Below, one piece after another: positions 48,830 to 60,814 of a DNA stretch of 64,000 nucleotides. The first letter of the stretch is position 1. Each line of letters begins with the position of its first letter. The notes under the pieces were generated by a model. It saw nothing but the letters and a program-made list of their open reading frames with translations, searched no databases and was not told the DNA's origin. The translations under genes were made by a program, and so were the position numbers. Source of the stretch: Quillaja saponaria (lineage: Eukaryota > Streptophyta > Magnoliopsida > Fabales > Quillajaceae); NCBI GenBank assembly GCA_029379385.1, contig CM055605.1, positions 15,907,001 to 15,971,000 of the forward strand. The letters are read 5' to 3'.

Positions 48830-50247
48830 GTTTGAGGATTTAGATGTCGGGATTGAGTGGGTTTGTGAATGAAAGAATATGATCAAGGTGGTGGGAAAAA
48901 TAGTGGGTAAAGTGTTGTTTGGTTCTTGTGGAATTCCAAGATTTAAGCTCTTTATTGTCCATAAATGATTCGTCTAATTTCAATCTAGTATTTGAATTGT
49001 GGTTAGTGTTGGTGCTAGTTTTGGTTACATATATATATATATATATGAATTGGAACAAAGTATGCTTTCAAGATGTTTGATAAAATGACTAAAAGAAGTT
49101 ATTTGTAAATTAATATATTGGAATTATTATGGTCAAGTCCTTATGATTAGGGACTAATAATATATGAAATTTAGAAACTAAATGATACTTGGAAATGTAA
49201 TTTCAGCTGTAGAACATGACACTATCTCGATGACACTTTTAAACTCTTGGGGAAGCCACGAACAACAACTGTAAAGTTGTGAGTGAAAGATATTATCTTT
49301 CGGTTACTAGTTGTGTTTTGAAATGTTTTCTATATGTATATTATTGTTGGGTAAAGATGTGTTTAGTACTTTGAGTTGAATATAAATGTTGAATTATGTG
49401 ATAAAATTCTAAATCTTCATACATTTGTTATTTAGTGTGTTGTACGATAGTTTAAATGATTTGTATATGGTTGGTTGATAGGGCCAGAGAATTCATTTTT
49501 AATATGATTTAAAATCCAAGTGGACCTAGGATAAATTTGATTTAATTAAGTGATTATATAAATATACATTCGAGTAATTCAGCCCCGGGGAGGTTACTGT
49601 GGGAGATTATTTGTTATGGTGTGCGGGAGCTGAATTGCCCGAGGAAGATATATGTATATGTACATATATATTTTTTATATATATGGTGTACAAGAGTTGA
49701 GTAACTACGATTACTGGCCCTTAGATGCTTTGTTTAGTTTGTTTATTGTATGTTTACTTGCGAGTATGTAAGTTTTACGTCATCCATATGTGTGTGTGTG
49801 TGTGTGGGTGTGTATATATATATATTATGTAAGGATTGTAATTGGATAATGAGTTATGTTATGATTTTTTATAACTTTATGATGCTTTAATCTACTGTCC
49901 TTTTGGTACGTCTTTCACTCATTGTGTTTATATGACTCACACTTCTTTCTTCTATGTTTTTTTTAGCTCCAGGTTCTTCTCAAACTCCTTTACCTAGTAC
50001 CTTGACTTGCTAGTAGTTGTTGTGGCAAGATACTCTTGAAAGAATGCACAATTGGAGACCCGAGAATGAAAGACTACAGTCATATCAAGGCTTAATGTTA
50101 TGTATTGTGTATTTTGGAACATTGTGTCTTATTGTTGTTGTTTTTTTGGTTCTTGATGCAACGAAGCTCCAAGTGTATATGTTCCCCCATAAAGTAGAAC
50201 ATCTTTGAATAATACAATCCAAATACCTCTATGTGGTGTGTAATATG
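48830..50247 (+). mobile_element. LTR B (5' LTR), unit 3
   Basis: Full plus-sense LTR running into a PBS and gag, so the only copy with its internal domain. Contains GTAATTCAGCCCCGGGG near 49575, the R-region motif TTTCACTCATTGTG near 49912 with a T-rich tract and AG at 49965, and a (TG)n tract at 49790-49812 followed by TATATA. The left end is not sharply defined and no TG start could be fixed. Confidence 0.65.
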
Positions 50248-50260
50248 TTAGTACCGGAGC
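50248..50260 (+). promoter_or_regulatory. degenerate primer-binding site, unit 3
   Basis: TTAGTACCGGAGC, same variant as in unit 1. 10 of 13 positions agree with the initiator-methionine tRNA site used by most plant Ty3/gypsy elements. Confidence 0.7.
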
Positions 50261-50489
50261 CCAGGTTAGAGATTCGTGACTATAAGTGTAGGATGTGATT
50301 ACTTTGTTCACGTACATTACCCGAGACGTATGTGCACTTAGTAATGCGTCTTAATTCATCATAATTCATCATGAAACTTCAAGTTGTAATGTTGCAATGA
50401 ATTGTTCTTTGCCTTATATGAAAAATATATATTAAATTCATTTATGCTTGTTTTAGATACGATATGGTGCAGTAACCATGTTACTGGTC

Positions 50490-51543
50490 ATGGTAGCCAA
50501 TCGGATGCTGGCTCCAACTAGGGTTCCACCAGTCGTTAAGTGCCAGTAGCAAGAGGTCATGGTCGTAAAGGACGTGGTAGAGGCAGAGCCACTAAACAAG
50601 TCGAGGTGAAGGCACTTGGTCCTTATATAGAACAGCTTATGGAAGGACTAGATAAAGTCCATAGAATAATGGGTGACTGAGTTGAAATTTTAGCTCAATA
50701 ACAACCTCAACAAAGTCAACCACAATCTCCTTAAGTTCCTCCTACTTAATCTTAACAAGAGGTCAATCGTCCAATTTTGGCTCAGCAAAGTCAATAGGCA
50801 TTTATGACATTACATGATTTTGGGAAGATGCAGCCACCAATGGTACTCTCTTAGAAGAGTCTGATCTACTATGTGTGGCATTAGGGTATGACCCTGTTCG
50901 GACATTGAAATTAGCTGGCTACTAGTTTCATGATGTGGCATATGAATGGTACAAGGTCTTGTTGCAACGTTGAACTGAGCCAACTTCACTTTCTCGGCTT
51001 GAGTTCAACAAAGCTTTCACTGAACGCTTTCTACCTAAAAGCATGAGGGATAAGTATGCTTGGGAGTCTGAATGGCTAGTTCAAACCAAAGGAATGACAA
51101 TGATGGAGTATGAGACTCGATTTACTAGATTATTCTATTTTACTCCACATATGGTGTTAACTGAGCAGAAGAGATTGAAGAGATTTGTTAATGGCTTCAG
51201 AGATTCTCTATTTAAGTTAGTGTTTGTGATGGACACTACTACCTACACTCAGGCTATAGATTCTACTTATCAATTGGAAAAATGATACTTAAAAAGACAG
51301 ATAGAATGGGAGAGCCATAAAAATCTTGATAGTTAGGTCCTTTCATCTCAAGGCTAGGTGGTTCTCGAAGGTCTGGAGATGAACCTATCATAAGATGTGG
51401 CTCATTTTGAGGAAATTTTCAATCGGACTAGAGGTCAGATTAGATAAAGTGATGGAAATCTGTCACAAGTGGTATCATCTAGTAATCTCCGAGCCTCTGA
51501 AGTTCCGGCATGCTCTACTTGTGGTATCAAACATCTATATTGC
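50490..51543 (+). pseudogene. gag: decayed Ty3/gypsy gag
   Basis: Capsid/nucleocapsid polyprotein remnant of the LTR B element. In order: a basic GRKGRGRGRA stretch (about 50560-50600), a Gln-rich linker, then a Retrotrans_gag-type capsid region (FHDVAYEWYKVLLQ; EFNKAFTERFLP; MTMMEYETRFTRLFYF) at 50920-51285, and a truncated zinc-knuckle-like CSTCGIKHLYC just before 51543. In-frame stops lie at 50678, 50699, 50732, 50747, 50753, 50795, 50923, 50971, 51283, 51334 and 51355. Each is TAA, TAG or TGA standing where one C-to-T change from CAA, CAG or CGA explains it. There is one frameshift near 50800-50840. The CACTA element interrupts it at its end; no protease, RT or integrase follows. Confidence 0.85.
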
Positions 51544-52544
51544 CACTACAAGAAAATCACTTATTTGCGATGGTACAGGACCCATCACAAATAAACCCGT
51601 CTTAGATGCCATCTTTTGCTAGTATGCTTGTATATTAGTAATAACCCTAATTTAAAGGAACAAATTTTAATTATTTACGACAGTATAATAACTTATTTGC
51701 TATGGGTATGCATTATAGCAAATAAGACAATTACAAATATTTTTTCTAAGCATACCTTTTTATATGGGTGAAAACCCACAACTGTAGCATTAGTGAAAAT
51801 AAAAAAAAATAAAACTAATATCCACTTTCTCAGTTTGCATTCTATTCTTCTTTCTCATTTTTGATTCTCTACCTCTCCCTCACTCACCGACTTCACATCA
51901 CATCTCACTATGATGTAAGCCACCATGTACTGGTGGTGGCTCTCTAACCCACCAAGGCTCCACAGGAAAAGCTTAGAGACCATTTTACGAAAGGATATTG
52001 AATCCAAATTGCCTCACATGATCTTGCTTTCTTATAAGGGTGAAGCATATTTTCTCGAATTCAGATCTGGCTACTTTTATACCTTCTTATTCTTCGTCTT
52101 CTTCAATTTTAATTGCAAGGAGAGTTTGGGGAGTTTTCATGGCTTCTCCTGCTACATCAAACTATATGGCTTTCAAATCCTCTGAAATTTCAAGTATCAG
52201 TAACAGGAAAGTGGATTAGTTTTGACAATGGTTTCATGCTTGTTCAATCTCTTCTACGGAAAGTGATATTGTAAATATAATGTAAAAGTTTAGACAGCTT
52301 AAGGAAGACAAGGTAGTTTAATTATCTAATATTAGTCCATTCTACTTAATAATATTGCAAGCCATTAACTTGCACGGACATTGGTTATTTGCAGCGATTG
52401 TTTTTACCGTTGTAGAAATTGGTTATTAATGACTCCATTTTCTTCGACAAGCTTATCTGCGATGGGAACCTGTAGTCAACGATGGGTTTTTATGTGATCT
52501 ATGATAGTTTTTGCCTGTCACAAATAATTATTTTTCTTGTAGTG
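51544..52544 (+). mobile_element. CACTA element, internally deleted, unit 3
   Basis: A 1001-bp non-autonomous CACTA element. Perfect terminus CACTACAAGAAAA at the left and TTTTCTTGTAGTG at the right, with further subterminal pairing (TTATTTGCGATGG against CTGTCACAAATAA). The 3-bp target duplication is TGC (51541-51543, 52545-52547). It is the same insertion as 36253-38723 but lacks about 1.5 kb of interior between 52233 and 52262. It keeps the transit-peptide-like start at 52139 and the 57-nt exon at about 52260-52314. Confidence 0.95.
52139..52219 (+). pseudogene. captured transit-peptide-like exon, unit 3
   Basis: Opens MASPATSNYMAFKSSEISS and is stopped by TAG after KVD where unit 2 has CAG. 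Another C-to-T change. The rest of the exon is lost in the internal deletion. Confidence 0.4.
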
Positions 52545-52547
52545 TGC

Positions 52548-52760
52548 AGCCAATTCATACACCGATTAGTAACCTTCACCTTCCTCCTCCTCTCTTCCTT
52601 TCCCATTTTGGAGTTCCCTTTCTCCTTGTTTGCCTGCAGCAAAGCAGCAGCAGCTTCCCTTCAATCTTTCAGCTAGGTTTCCCTGGTTTTGGTTACCTTT
52701 TATTCTTGCTTTGTTGCACTTCAACTATAGCAGCCACCATAAGGAATCAGTAACCAAGAT
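52548..52760 (+). other. C/T-rich open stretch at the start of block C
   Basis: Three overlapping frames are open here (52482-52676, 52511-52753, 52630-52833), a sign of low-complexity C/T-rich sequence rather than a gene. The same stretch at 38727-38915 is open in only one of these frames. Confidence 0.3.
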
Positions 52761-55700
52761 GTGGGTTTGGTGCCCTATTTTGGCAGCCTTGGATCTCTTA
52801 TTTCAGCTATCGAAGCCTTGCCATGTACCTTGAGTGAGTGGGCTACTTCTATGTCTCCGTATAATTAATTCATTCTTTTCTTTTACTTATTAATAATTGA
52901 GGAGGGGTTGAGCTTAGTGAGTTTGGGAGGAGTAGTTAGAATTTGATATTGACGGAAAGTGTGATAGTTAATCATTTAAGGGAAAAAGAAAGCTTGATTT
53001 AGATATGATTGTATAGTTGGAAATATATGTAATTCAAGTTTTAATTACTTTGATTAACTAAACCAATTTCAAGTTTGATTTTGGAATATAAGTAACATGG
53101 GAACTAATTTTGTGTTAACTATTTTGGGGTATGTACAGATATAATACACATACACATGAAACAAAAGTAATTATGCCCTTAAGATGTTTGTAAAAATGCC
53201 TAAATGAAATTACTTGTAATAAGATGAGTGAAACTTGGTATGTTAAAACTTTTATGCTTAGGGATTATTTGAATAAAAATTGAAAGTTTAGAGAAAATAG
53301 GTATTGAAAGGTTATTTTGTCAGCTAAATAAAAGGAAGCTTGGAAGATGATAAAAGAATGACAACATGATAGATAGTAATAATTGAAAAAATGGGAATTT
53401 AATTGTACTATGAGGAAAAAAAAAAGGATAATGCAAGCTTTTGATGGATCTTATTAACTTAATGTTAAAAATATTAGTAATATAGGAATTAATGAGATCG
53501 TGTTGCTTTTATTGGGAAGTGTATATATGCATATATATATATATGCACACATAAAAAAGCAATGAGATAAAGTGCACTGAAAGTAATGGTTGACAAGCCT
53601 AAAAGAACTAAGTGTGTGAGTCACTTAATTTCCCTTACTTTTTTTTAAAACTTAGTTACATCTTTGTGGCATGGTTTAAAATGTTTGGATTTCAGAATTT
53701 TTAAAAGGTAAAATACAAGTTGCTGGTGATGGAAATAATTGATATAGAATTGAGTGGTTAATGAAAAAGGGAAAATAGGGTTAGATTATATAAGTTAGAG
53801 AAATCAGGTATTTCGGGTGTTCTATAGACTATATTATTTAAGAGTTAAGATAAAGTGTGGCTTTTGGTCTTGGAATGATATATGAAATGTTTTGTAACTT
53901 GATTTGAAGTGTATTTATCATTAGAGATATTGAATTGCAGCTGGGTTCGTACAGGATTTTAGGTGAGCTTTAGTCAGTCCGGAAGACTTTGACTAGGGTT
54001 GGATTGCGGTTTGAATTAGCTTAATGCCTTTGAATAGGAATTATTCCTAACATATTAATGGAAAATTATGGAGCTTTATAGGTTTTTATTTTATGTTTTA
54101 TGTTGGAAGTCATGCTTGTGATTTTCGAGTCCTTATTAAACCTGTTTTAGTGTAATTAGGTTTGGAAGGTCTTAAAAGATGATTTAGAGTGGAGTGATGT
54201 GAAATGAATTGTTCCTAACATCTTCATAAATTATATTGGAAAGTTTCATAATTTAATTCCCAAGTATGAGAATTCTATAAGCATTAGAATCTGAGATTGG
54301 CAACTAGAAATTGTGCGAGTGCCCTGTTTTGTTCATGTGAGGATTTGAGTAGGTTCAAGACTACTCTTAGAAGAAGTTTCTAAATAAGAAAGATAGCTAA
54401 CTTCTTAAAAATAATGTTTAGACTTTGTTTTGGTGAATTTGGTTAAGTATGTAAATTGAAATCAAACATATCTCCAAGGTGGTTGTGGAAATGTCTAAGA
54501 GAGGTTAATTTTAAATAAATGCATGAAACTTAGTATTTATAGATTTTCATAATTAAATAGTTAACATATAAAATTGACAAACTAAGTAATACTTGAAAAA
54601 TATAATTGTAACATTGAAAAGTGTTGTTTAAGCCAACAACGTGTGTGAATATAAAAGGAAGTGACGAGCAAAATTAGTAAATGATGAGTGCATAAATGCT
54701 ATCTTTTAGTTGCTAGATTAACATGTGAATTTGTTAGGTATATTTCAATTGATATATTTATATAGAATCATAAGCATGTGTAGTGTTTCATTAAGTTATT
54801 TGAATTATGCTTGACTTATGACTTTGTTTGTGTTTGATAAGGGCTAATGAAATATTTTTATTTCCGTAATCATTTTTACTTCCGAAATAGAATTCGGGTA
54901 CACCTAGGATATTTTTATTTGATTATTTGGCACTGATTAAAAATATTCGAGTAACTTAGCCTCAGGAATGGATTTGTGAGGAGCTATGAAGATTTCAGTA
55001 ATTTTGTATATATTTGTGTTTGGTGTGTGGGCGCAAAAACTGCCCAAAGGGGAGAATTTTTGTTTGGTGTGGGGATGCTGAGTTACTCTATTTGGCCCTT
55101 TGTGTGTTTTGAGTGTTTTGATTGTCTTGATTTGATTTTATAGTGTATTACTTAAACTGTGTTTGTTAAGTTGATGCTTTCCATATTTGCATACGTGTAA
55201 CCCTTAGTTGTTTTGAAATTCATGATATGTTGATATTAATTGACTATGTATTATATATATGTGTAGAATGATGCTAGTACTCTTTGAGTATGTTTTTTTC
55301 ACTCACTGAGTTTGTGGGACTCACCATTCTCTTGTTGATTGTTTTTTAGTAACAGGATCTCTGTGAGCATCAATAACTGATACTTGGCGTGCCGATTGTA
55401 TGACTGCAAGATATGCATTTGAGATCGCAGACTTGAAGCCACAAGATGAAAATTTGCATTCACTTTAGGGTTAGGTGTCTGATTTTGTATTGTGTATTCG
55501 TTGTTGTGTTATAAAGCAGTGCGGAGCTCCTTTTGGTATATTGTTGCTGTTAGTAATTGGTTGAATGTAACTAGGGATTATATATTTATATTTGGGGCAT
55601 GTTACAAGATATAGGGAACCTATACTGAAATTTTTATTAAATTGTATGTACTTCAGTAAATAACATTTTGTAGTTAGCTTGTGTTTTATTATTATTTTTT

Positions 55701-55825
55701 AAAAAAATTTACTTTTATTTTTTGTTAGACAAAAGTTATATTTGTTTCTTTGTTATGAAGTCAAAGTTACGGAGGTTTGGTTATCCATTCATCCGGTTAA
55801 TCATGCCTCCGTGTAGGGTGTGACA
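52548..55825 (+). mobile_element. LTR-like block C, unit 3 (most complete)
   Basis: Plus-sense LTR ending with GGGTGTGACA at 55816-55825. It has the full pattern: a C/T-rich start with CTGCAGCAAAGCAGCAG (52630), CTTAGCCTCAGG (54956), the R-region motif TTTTTTCACTCACTGAGT (about 55295) with GGGACTCACCATTCTC, then TTTTTTAGTAACAGG, and the end with CATGCCTCCG. No PBS follows, so it is a solo or 3' LTR, but it does not match LTR B and is another family. Its left end is hidden at the CACTA insertion. Confidence 0.65.
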
Positions 55826-56903
55826 GAAAGTGCTTTTATAAACATGACATGAATTTTTGGTTCTAATACATTGGATCAGTAGTTGGTAACACCGACTTGG
55901 CCGGCTGGTAATGACCGATGAACTTCATCTTTTTGGCCACACATTTTTCCCGACTAATTTCACCAACAAACTTACATCTATAATATTGTGTTTTTGATCA
56001 AAATTATATTTTGGTTAGCTTCATAATTAGTTTCGAGTAAATTACACCCCTTCCCTTGAGTTTTTGTGAAATAACATAAGTTCAAAACTTGGAGAAATCG
56101 ATCATCCCCTCTCTTGGATGGATAGAAAAGTTAACGATGTTACAAAATAATTTTGGTAAAATATTAAAAAATAATGTTTGTATCTCTAAAGTAACAAAAA
56201 GTCTTATTTTTACTTTTTACTTTTCAAATGAGTTATAATACTCACTTTTTTTATATCATCCTTTATTTTTAAAATTTATTTTCCTAATAACAACCTCAAT
56301 TTTTATTTATTTTATTTCTACTATATTATCCGTAATAAAAAAAATACTTGACTATAAATAGATTAAATTTATTAGTGATATTCTAAAAACAACCTATGAC
56401 ATAACTTTAAGAGAAAAATAAGTCTGAATTTTAGTATTTTCTCTTCAAATAAATAGACTTTAAATTTGAACATATTTTTACCACTTTAACCTGTTAAAAA
56501 ATAAATAAAGTTAAAAAACTTAAATAAATTGTGTTATATTAATCAATAAAAGAATAAAGACTTATACTAATAATAAATATTACCATTTTTCATTTTCATA
56601 TAGTTCAACCTATAAATGAAAAAATATATTATTTTTTTAAAAGTGTTTGAATTTATCTTTTAAATTCCAAGAGATTTACATTTTTTAATTTCATATTTAA
56701 TATTCAAATTTAATGTAACATATATATATATATATATATATACTAGTTATCTACAAGTACATACTTGTATATATCTTCCCTATATTTAATTTTTTTAATT
56801 AATTTAATTTGATAAAAAAAATAAATTATATATTTTTAAAGTGTGGGAGAGAATAGAAGAGTAGGAGAGTGGAAAGGTGGGTGGGTGAGAGTATGAGAGT
56901 AGT
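55826..56903. repeat. AT-rich block E, unit 3, with intact left junction
   Basis: Here the LTR end TGTGACA is followed by GAAAGTGCTTTTATAAAC and then the block E sequence from 55860. Units 1 and 2 lack this junction. Contains an AT run (56715-56741) and a short version of the purine minisatellite (56845-56903). Function unknown; no coding potential. Confidence 0.5.
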
Positions 56904-59900
56904 TATCACACCCTTCACGGAGGCATGATTGGCTGGAGGAATGGATTGCCAACTCTCCTGTAACACATACTCTAAAACAAGAAAGCAACTATGACTCTTA
57001 ACCAAACTAATGAAAAAAATAAAGATTTATAAAACAAAAGTTAGCTATAAAAGTTTGTTTACTAAAATAAATAACAATTTATTAAAAATTTCGGCAGAGA
57101 TTCCTCATTATATGGAACATGCCTAAAATAGAAATGCATAATCCTGTTTTTATACAATAACTAGAGTAACAACAACAAAGACAACAAGGAGCTCCATTAT
57201 GTTTCTTGTCACAATAACAATTAATTAAACTATTACACATTATAAGACCAGACACCCCACAACTTTAGTGTGATAGCAAACTTTCACCCTTTGACTTCAA
57301 GATTGAGATTCCCAAGAGTTACCTTGCCATCAAACACTCGGCAAGGTCCATTATCGGTAATAGCCATCCTCAAATTCTGTTACTAAAAACAATAACACTA
57401 GAAGAGGGGTGAGTCTTATGGACTCAGTGAGTAGAAAATAGTACCAAAGGGGTACTAGCATCACTCAACACAAGTAATATAATATATAAAATAATATCAT
57501 GTAACAATGTTCATGTTTTAATTCAAAATACATGTACATATTATTATTCGTTATAAATTCACAACATACATTATTCATAAGATCACAAATAAATCAAAGT
57601 AATCATAACATACAAAGCAAACAAAGAGGCAACGAGTAACTCAGCCCCGTACAACAATATCACCTCCGACCTGGCATTTATGTGCCTGCACAACAGATTA
57701 ATCTCTATACATAATCCATCCCATCGGGACTGAGCACTTAAACTTTTAAAACATTTATTAGAATAAAAATATCTTAGAATTTCAAATCAACAGTGCACCT
57801 GGATCTCAGTTCCAGAAATAAAAATCCTTTCTTAGAAAAATTTCAATTTGTTGGCCTTTATCAATCACAAACAATTTCAAACAAATATGATTCAAATAAC
57901 TCACTCAAACATTGCATTTGCATATTTATTTAAATACACATACAATTACACATAATAATCTTTCCCCTAAAGGCAACAATTAACCACCCGCTTTTAACCG
58001 ATCTCATTCATCACTTACGATTGCATTCACATGAGTTGTTGATTTAACCACACTTTCTGAAGCTACAAGTACCTTTTCCAATTTATAAAATCAACATTTG
58101 GTATTGATAGGTTTGTTTATGAAAATTTTCTATTAAGCCTTTACATATCAAGTATTATGAATTGTACTTTGTATGGGAAGGTTGATAATGAAGAGACATT
58201 TTAGATGTCTTAACATGGATAGGGTAGAAGGAAACTTTTAGAAAAGATAGAAAACACCAATGAGTTAGAAATATTAAAACTGTCCAAACTTGGGGTTTGA
58301 ACCAGTGTTCACTCTAATTATCATATCTTTCTCTAGGAAATTCCAAATCTAGTTTCAGTAAAATTTATAAAATACTAGACACTGTAGCTTCATAATGGTA
58401 TATCATTTGAAATTTTTAGAATTATATATCAATATAGTTTATTCTATGAAGTTGCATCAGATTTTGCAAAACATAGGATTTTGGCAGCTCTGACCTTACC
58501 TTAGTTATCTAAACATAAGTTTCTCTAGGAAAAAGGAAATCCAATTCCGTTTGTTGGAATTATTAATAGAAAAATATATATTTCTAGATAGGTATCATAT
58601 GTATTAATTGGATTTATATATATATATTTACTAATACAGTTAATTATTTAAATTTTACTCATTTTAGGCATTTTTACAACCCTTGGATATATGTCAATTT
58701 TCACTTACATACTTAATCAAATTTAATAAAACCTAGTCTAAACATTATCTAAACGATGTTAACTATCTTTATTATTTATAAACTTTTCCTAAAATCAGCC
58801 TTGAACTCATTTGATTCTTTATATAAACATAAATAGGGCACTCGCAAAATTCCTGGTTGTCAATATCGGACTCCAAAGCCTATAAAAACTACATATTCGG
58901 TAATTAAATTACTGATAATTTCCAATCTAACTTATCAAGATATTAGGAGCATTTCATCTTCCGAACTTTATTCCTAATTCAACCTTTGAAACTCTCTAAA
59001 GTTAGTTACACTAAAACAGGTTCAATCTATATCAAAAAATCATAACCCTGAGTTCCATCACCTCCAAAATATTCATAACAAGGAATTAAAACCTACACCA
59101 CACTAAATTTACTCTTTATATGTTAGGAGCAAATTTTATTTAGAGGTTCTAAGCTAATTCCAACCACAAGCCCTGACGAAGTTTCCTGAACTGACTGAAG
59201 CTCACTAAAATTCCGGTATGGAACTAGCCTCAGTTCTGTAGTTCTAACAATCTGTATGCTTCGAGTCAGCTTACGAAATTTTGCATGTATCATCTTAAGA
59301 CCCTAGCCTACACTTATAATTTGAAACGATTAATCTTAATTAAGTTCCGAAAATATTGGAAATGTTAGATTTCTTCCAACTTGCAAAATCTACCCCTGCT
59401 TCACTTCAATAACCACTTCCAAGTTACTTTCCATGATTCTTAAATCATACATAATTACACCAAATATATTTCTTGAAAATTAAATCTCCTTAACTCTTTA
59501 ACCAAATATTTTAAAATTACATTAATTAGTTCCATATCATATTTCTTAATTAGCTATTTTATTTATCAAACCTAGGGAAGTTAACTTATAAATATATGAT
59601 AACACTTAATTTCTTTTATACACATTGTCAAATACTTTTAAAAAAATATTTAATTTCCATTAATGTGTGCATTTGTATATATACATACACCAAGAATTCA
59701 ACATATCTCATCCTTTTCATACTACTTATATCCCACCTTTGTATCCTAATTAAATTATTTATCTACAATTTATCTAACTTAAGAGTATATAAGTCCTATA
59801 TTATCATACTTCAATTTCCAATTTCCTCATTCTACAATTAGACATAATTATCTTATATATTCATTTATCTTAAACTTTTGCTTAGAATTTTCTTAGTCCT

Positions 59901-60539
59901 TAATTCTAAATCATCAACTATATAAAAAAATATAAAAAAATTAAAGCCACAAACTAAATAGCTATTGACAAAACTTATGGCATGGAGGAGTTTTTTGCAC
60001 CTAACTCCCTTTGCTTCCATGGCAAGATTAGGAAGAGTGGGGATCTATCCCTCTTGCTGCTGGCTACCCTTGCCACATGAGGTACACGGCAGCTTTGCCG
60101 TTAAACTTAAAGTCCTCCATGGCCTAAGGTGAACTAGCTGACTAAAGGGAGGCTCCAGTACACGCCAAAATGCAAAACAGGGCAACTACCCCTTTTACTG
60201 TCTCGGCTGAGCTGAGGAAGAAGAATACATTAGACATTGAAATGATACAAGGCCACGCAAGAGCTATACAAGGGTGAGCAAAAAGGAAGAGTGTGGTAGC
60301 AATACTTAAAGAGCACGGTAGCAAAGCAAGGAAAAGGAAAATTAGGCTCGGTTTCTTGAAGATTTTGGCTGCAGTCCATGCTGTCCAACTAATTCCCATC
60401 GTAGCTACGCTTAATGGAAGGCTAGGCTAACGAAAATCATACAAACAAGAAGGGAGGAGAATAGTGTTTATAGCTGAATTTTAAGAAGACACTGACATAC
60501 TCTAGAATCAACTAAAATAAAGGAGGAACAAGTGTGACA
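56904..60539 (-). mobile_element. LTR D, unit 3 (most complete)
   Basis: Minus-sense LTR starting on the plus strand with TATCACACCC and the inverted R-region motif GAGGGGTGAGTCTTATGGAC (57403) and CAGTGAGTAG. It contains the uninterrupted target of the solo LTR at 58135-58149. A GTGTGACA at 60532-60539 may be its other end, but the 5-bp flanks (GTAGT and GTGGA) do not match, so this limit is tentative. The more GC-rich stretch 60000-60430 holds an 85-codon minus frame (60142-60399, hydrophobic with possible membrane segments) comparable in place to the frames in LTR A. Confidence 0.6.
60142..60399 (-). CDS. small LTR-internal open frame in LTR D (doubtful gene)
   Basis: 85 codons, starting MGISWTAWTAAK, with hydrophobic runs (LIFLFLALLPCSL; FCILACTGASL). 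It lies in the sense direction of LTR D at a place corresponding to the frames in LTR A, but with no sequence likeness that I can see. Probably chance in GC-rich LTR sequence. Confidence 0.15.
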   Translation of the reverse strand: MGISWTAWTAAKIFKKPSLIFLFLALLPCSLSIATTLFLFAHPCIALAWPCIISMSNVFFFLSSAETVKGVVALFCILACTGASL

Positions 60540-60814
60540 GTGGAAAGATAGAGGGACGAAGGTACTCAGCCCCAAAGAAAAAATAACTTAGAAATAAAAT
60601 ATTACATCATAGTACACATCTGATAATTATGACTCTAATTAATTTATAATAATAAATATATATATATATACACTCAATTATTGTTTTATAATTCATGATA
60701 TTCATAACAAATTCTATTTACCAATACACTTTAAATGAAATGAATTCCAAGTGCAAGTCAATGTATAGTATAATCAAAATAATTTATACATGTGTGTGTG
60801 TATATATATATACG
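60540..60814. other. junction region between LTR D and block X, unit 3
   Basis: About 275 bp, AT-rich, without a counterpart in the other units as far as I can see, ending in a (TG)n(TA)n tract at 60790-60812 at the joint to block X. Confidence 0.4.

Noticed and set aside
49790..49812. TG repeat possibly of regulatory value (Z-DNA)
   Set aside because: Short, absent from units 1 and 2, and within a dead LTR.
50129..50317. Minus-strand 62-codon frame over the LTR B end and PBS
   Set aside because: Antisense to the LTR/PBS/gag order and without likeness to any coding region.
51395..51622. Plus-strand 75-codon frame across the gag/CACTA border
   Set aside because: It joins an out-of-frame part of gag to the CACTA terminus and is a chance frame.
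52511..52833. Several overlapping plus-strand frames in C/T-rich sequence
   Set aside because: Three frames open at once point to low complexity, not a gene; copies in units 1 and 2 do not keep them.
52544..55825. Block C as the 3' LTR of the gag-bearing element
   Set aside because: LTR B and block C are clearly different in sequence apart from the shared R-region motif, so they cannot be the two LTRs of one element.
59596..59841. 81-codon AT-rich frame in LTR D
   Set aside because: Composed mostly of Ile, Tyr, Leu and Asn codons from AT-rich DNA; the other copy (near 21820) is not open in the same way.
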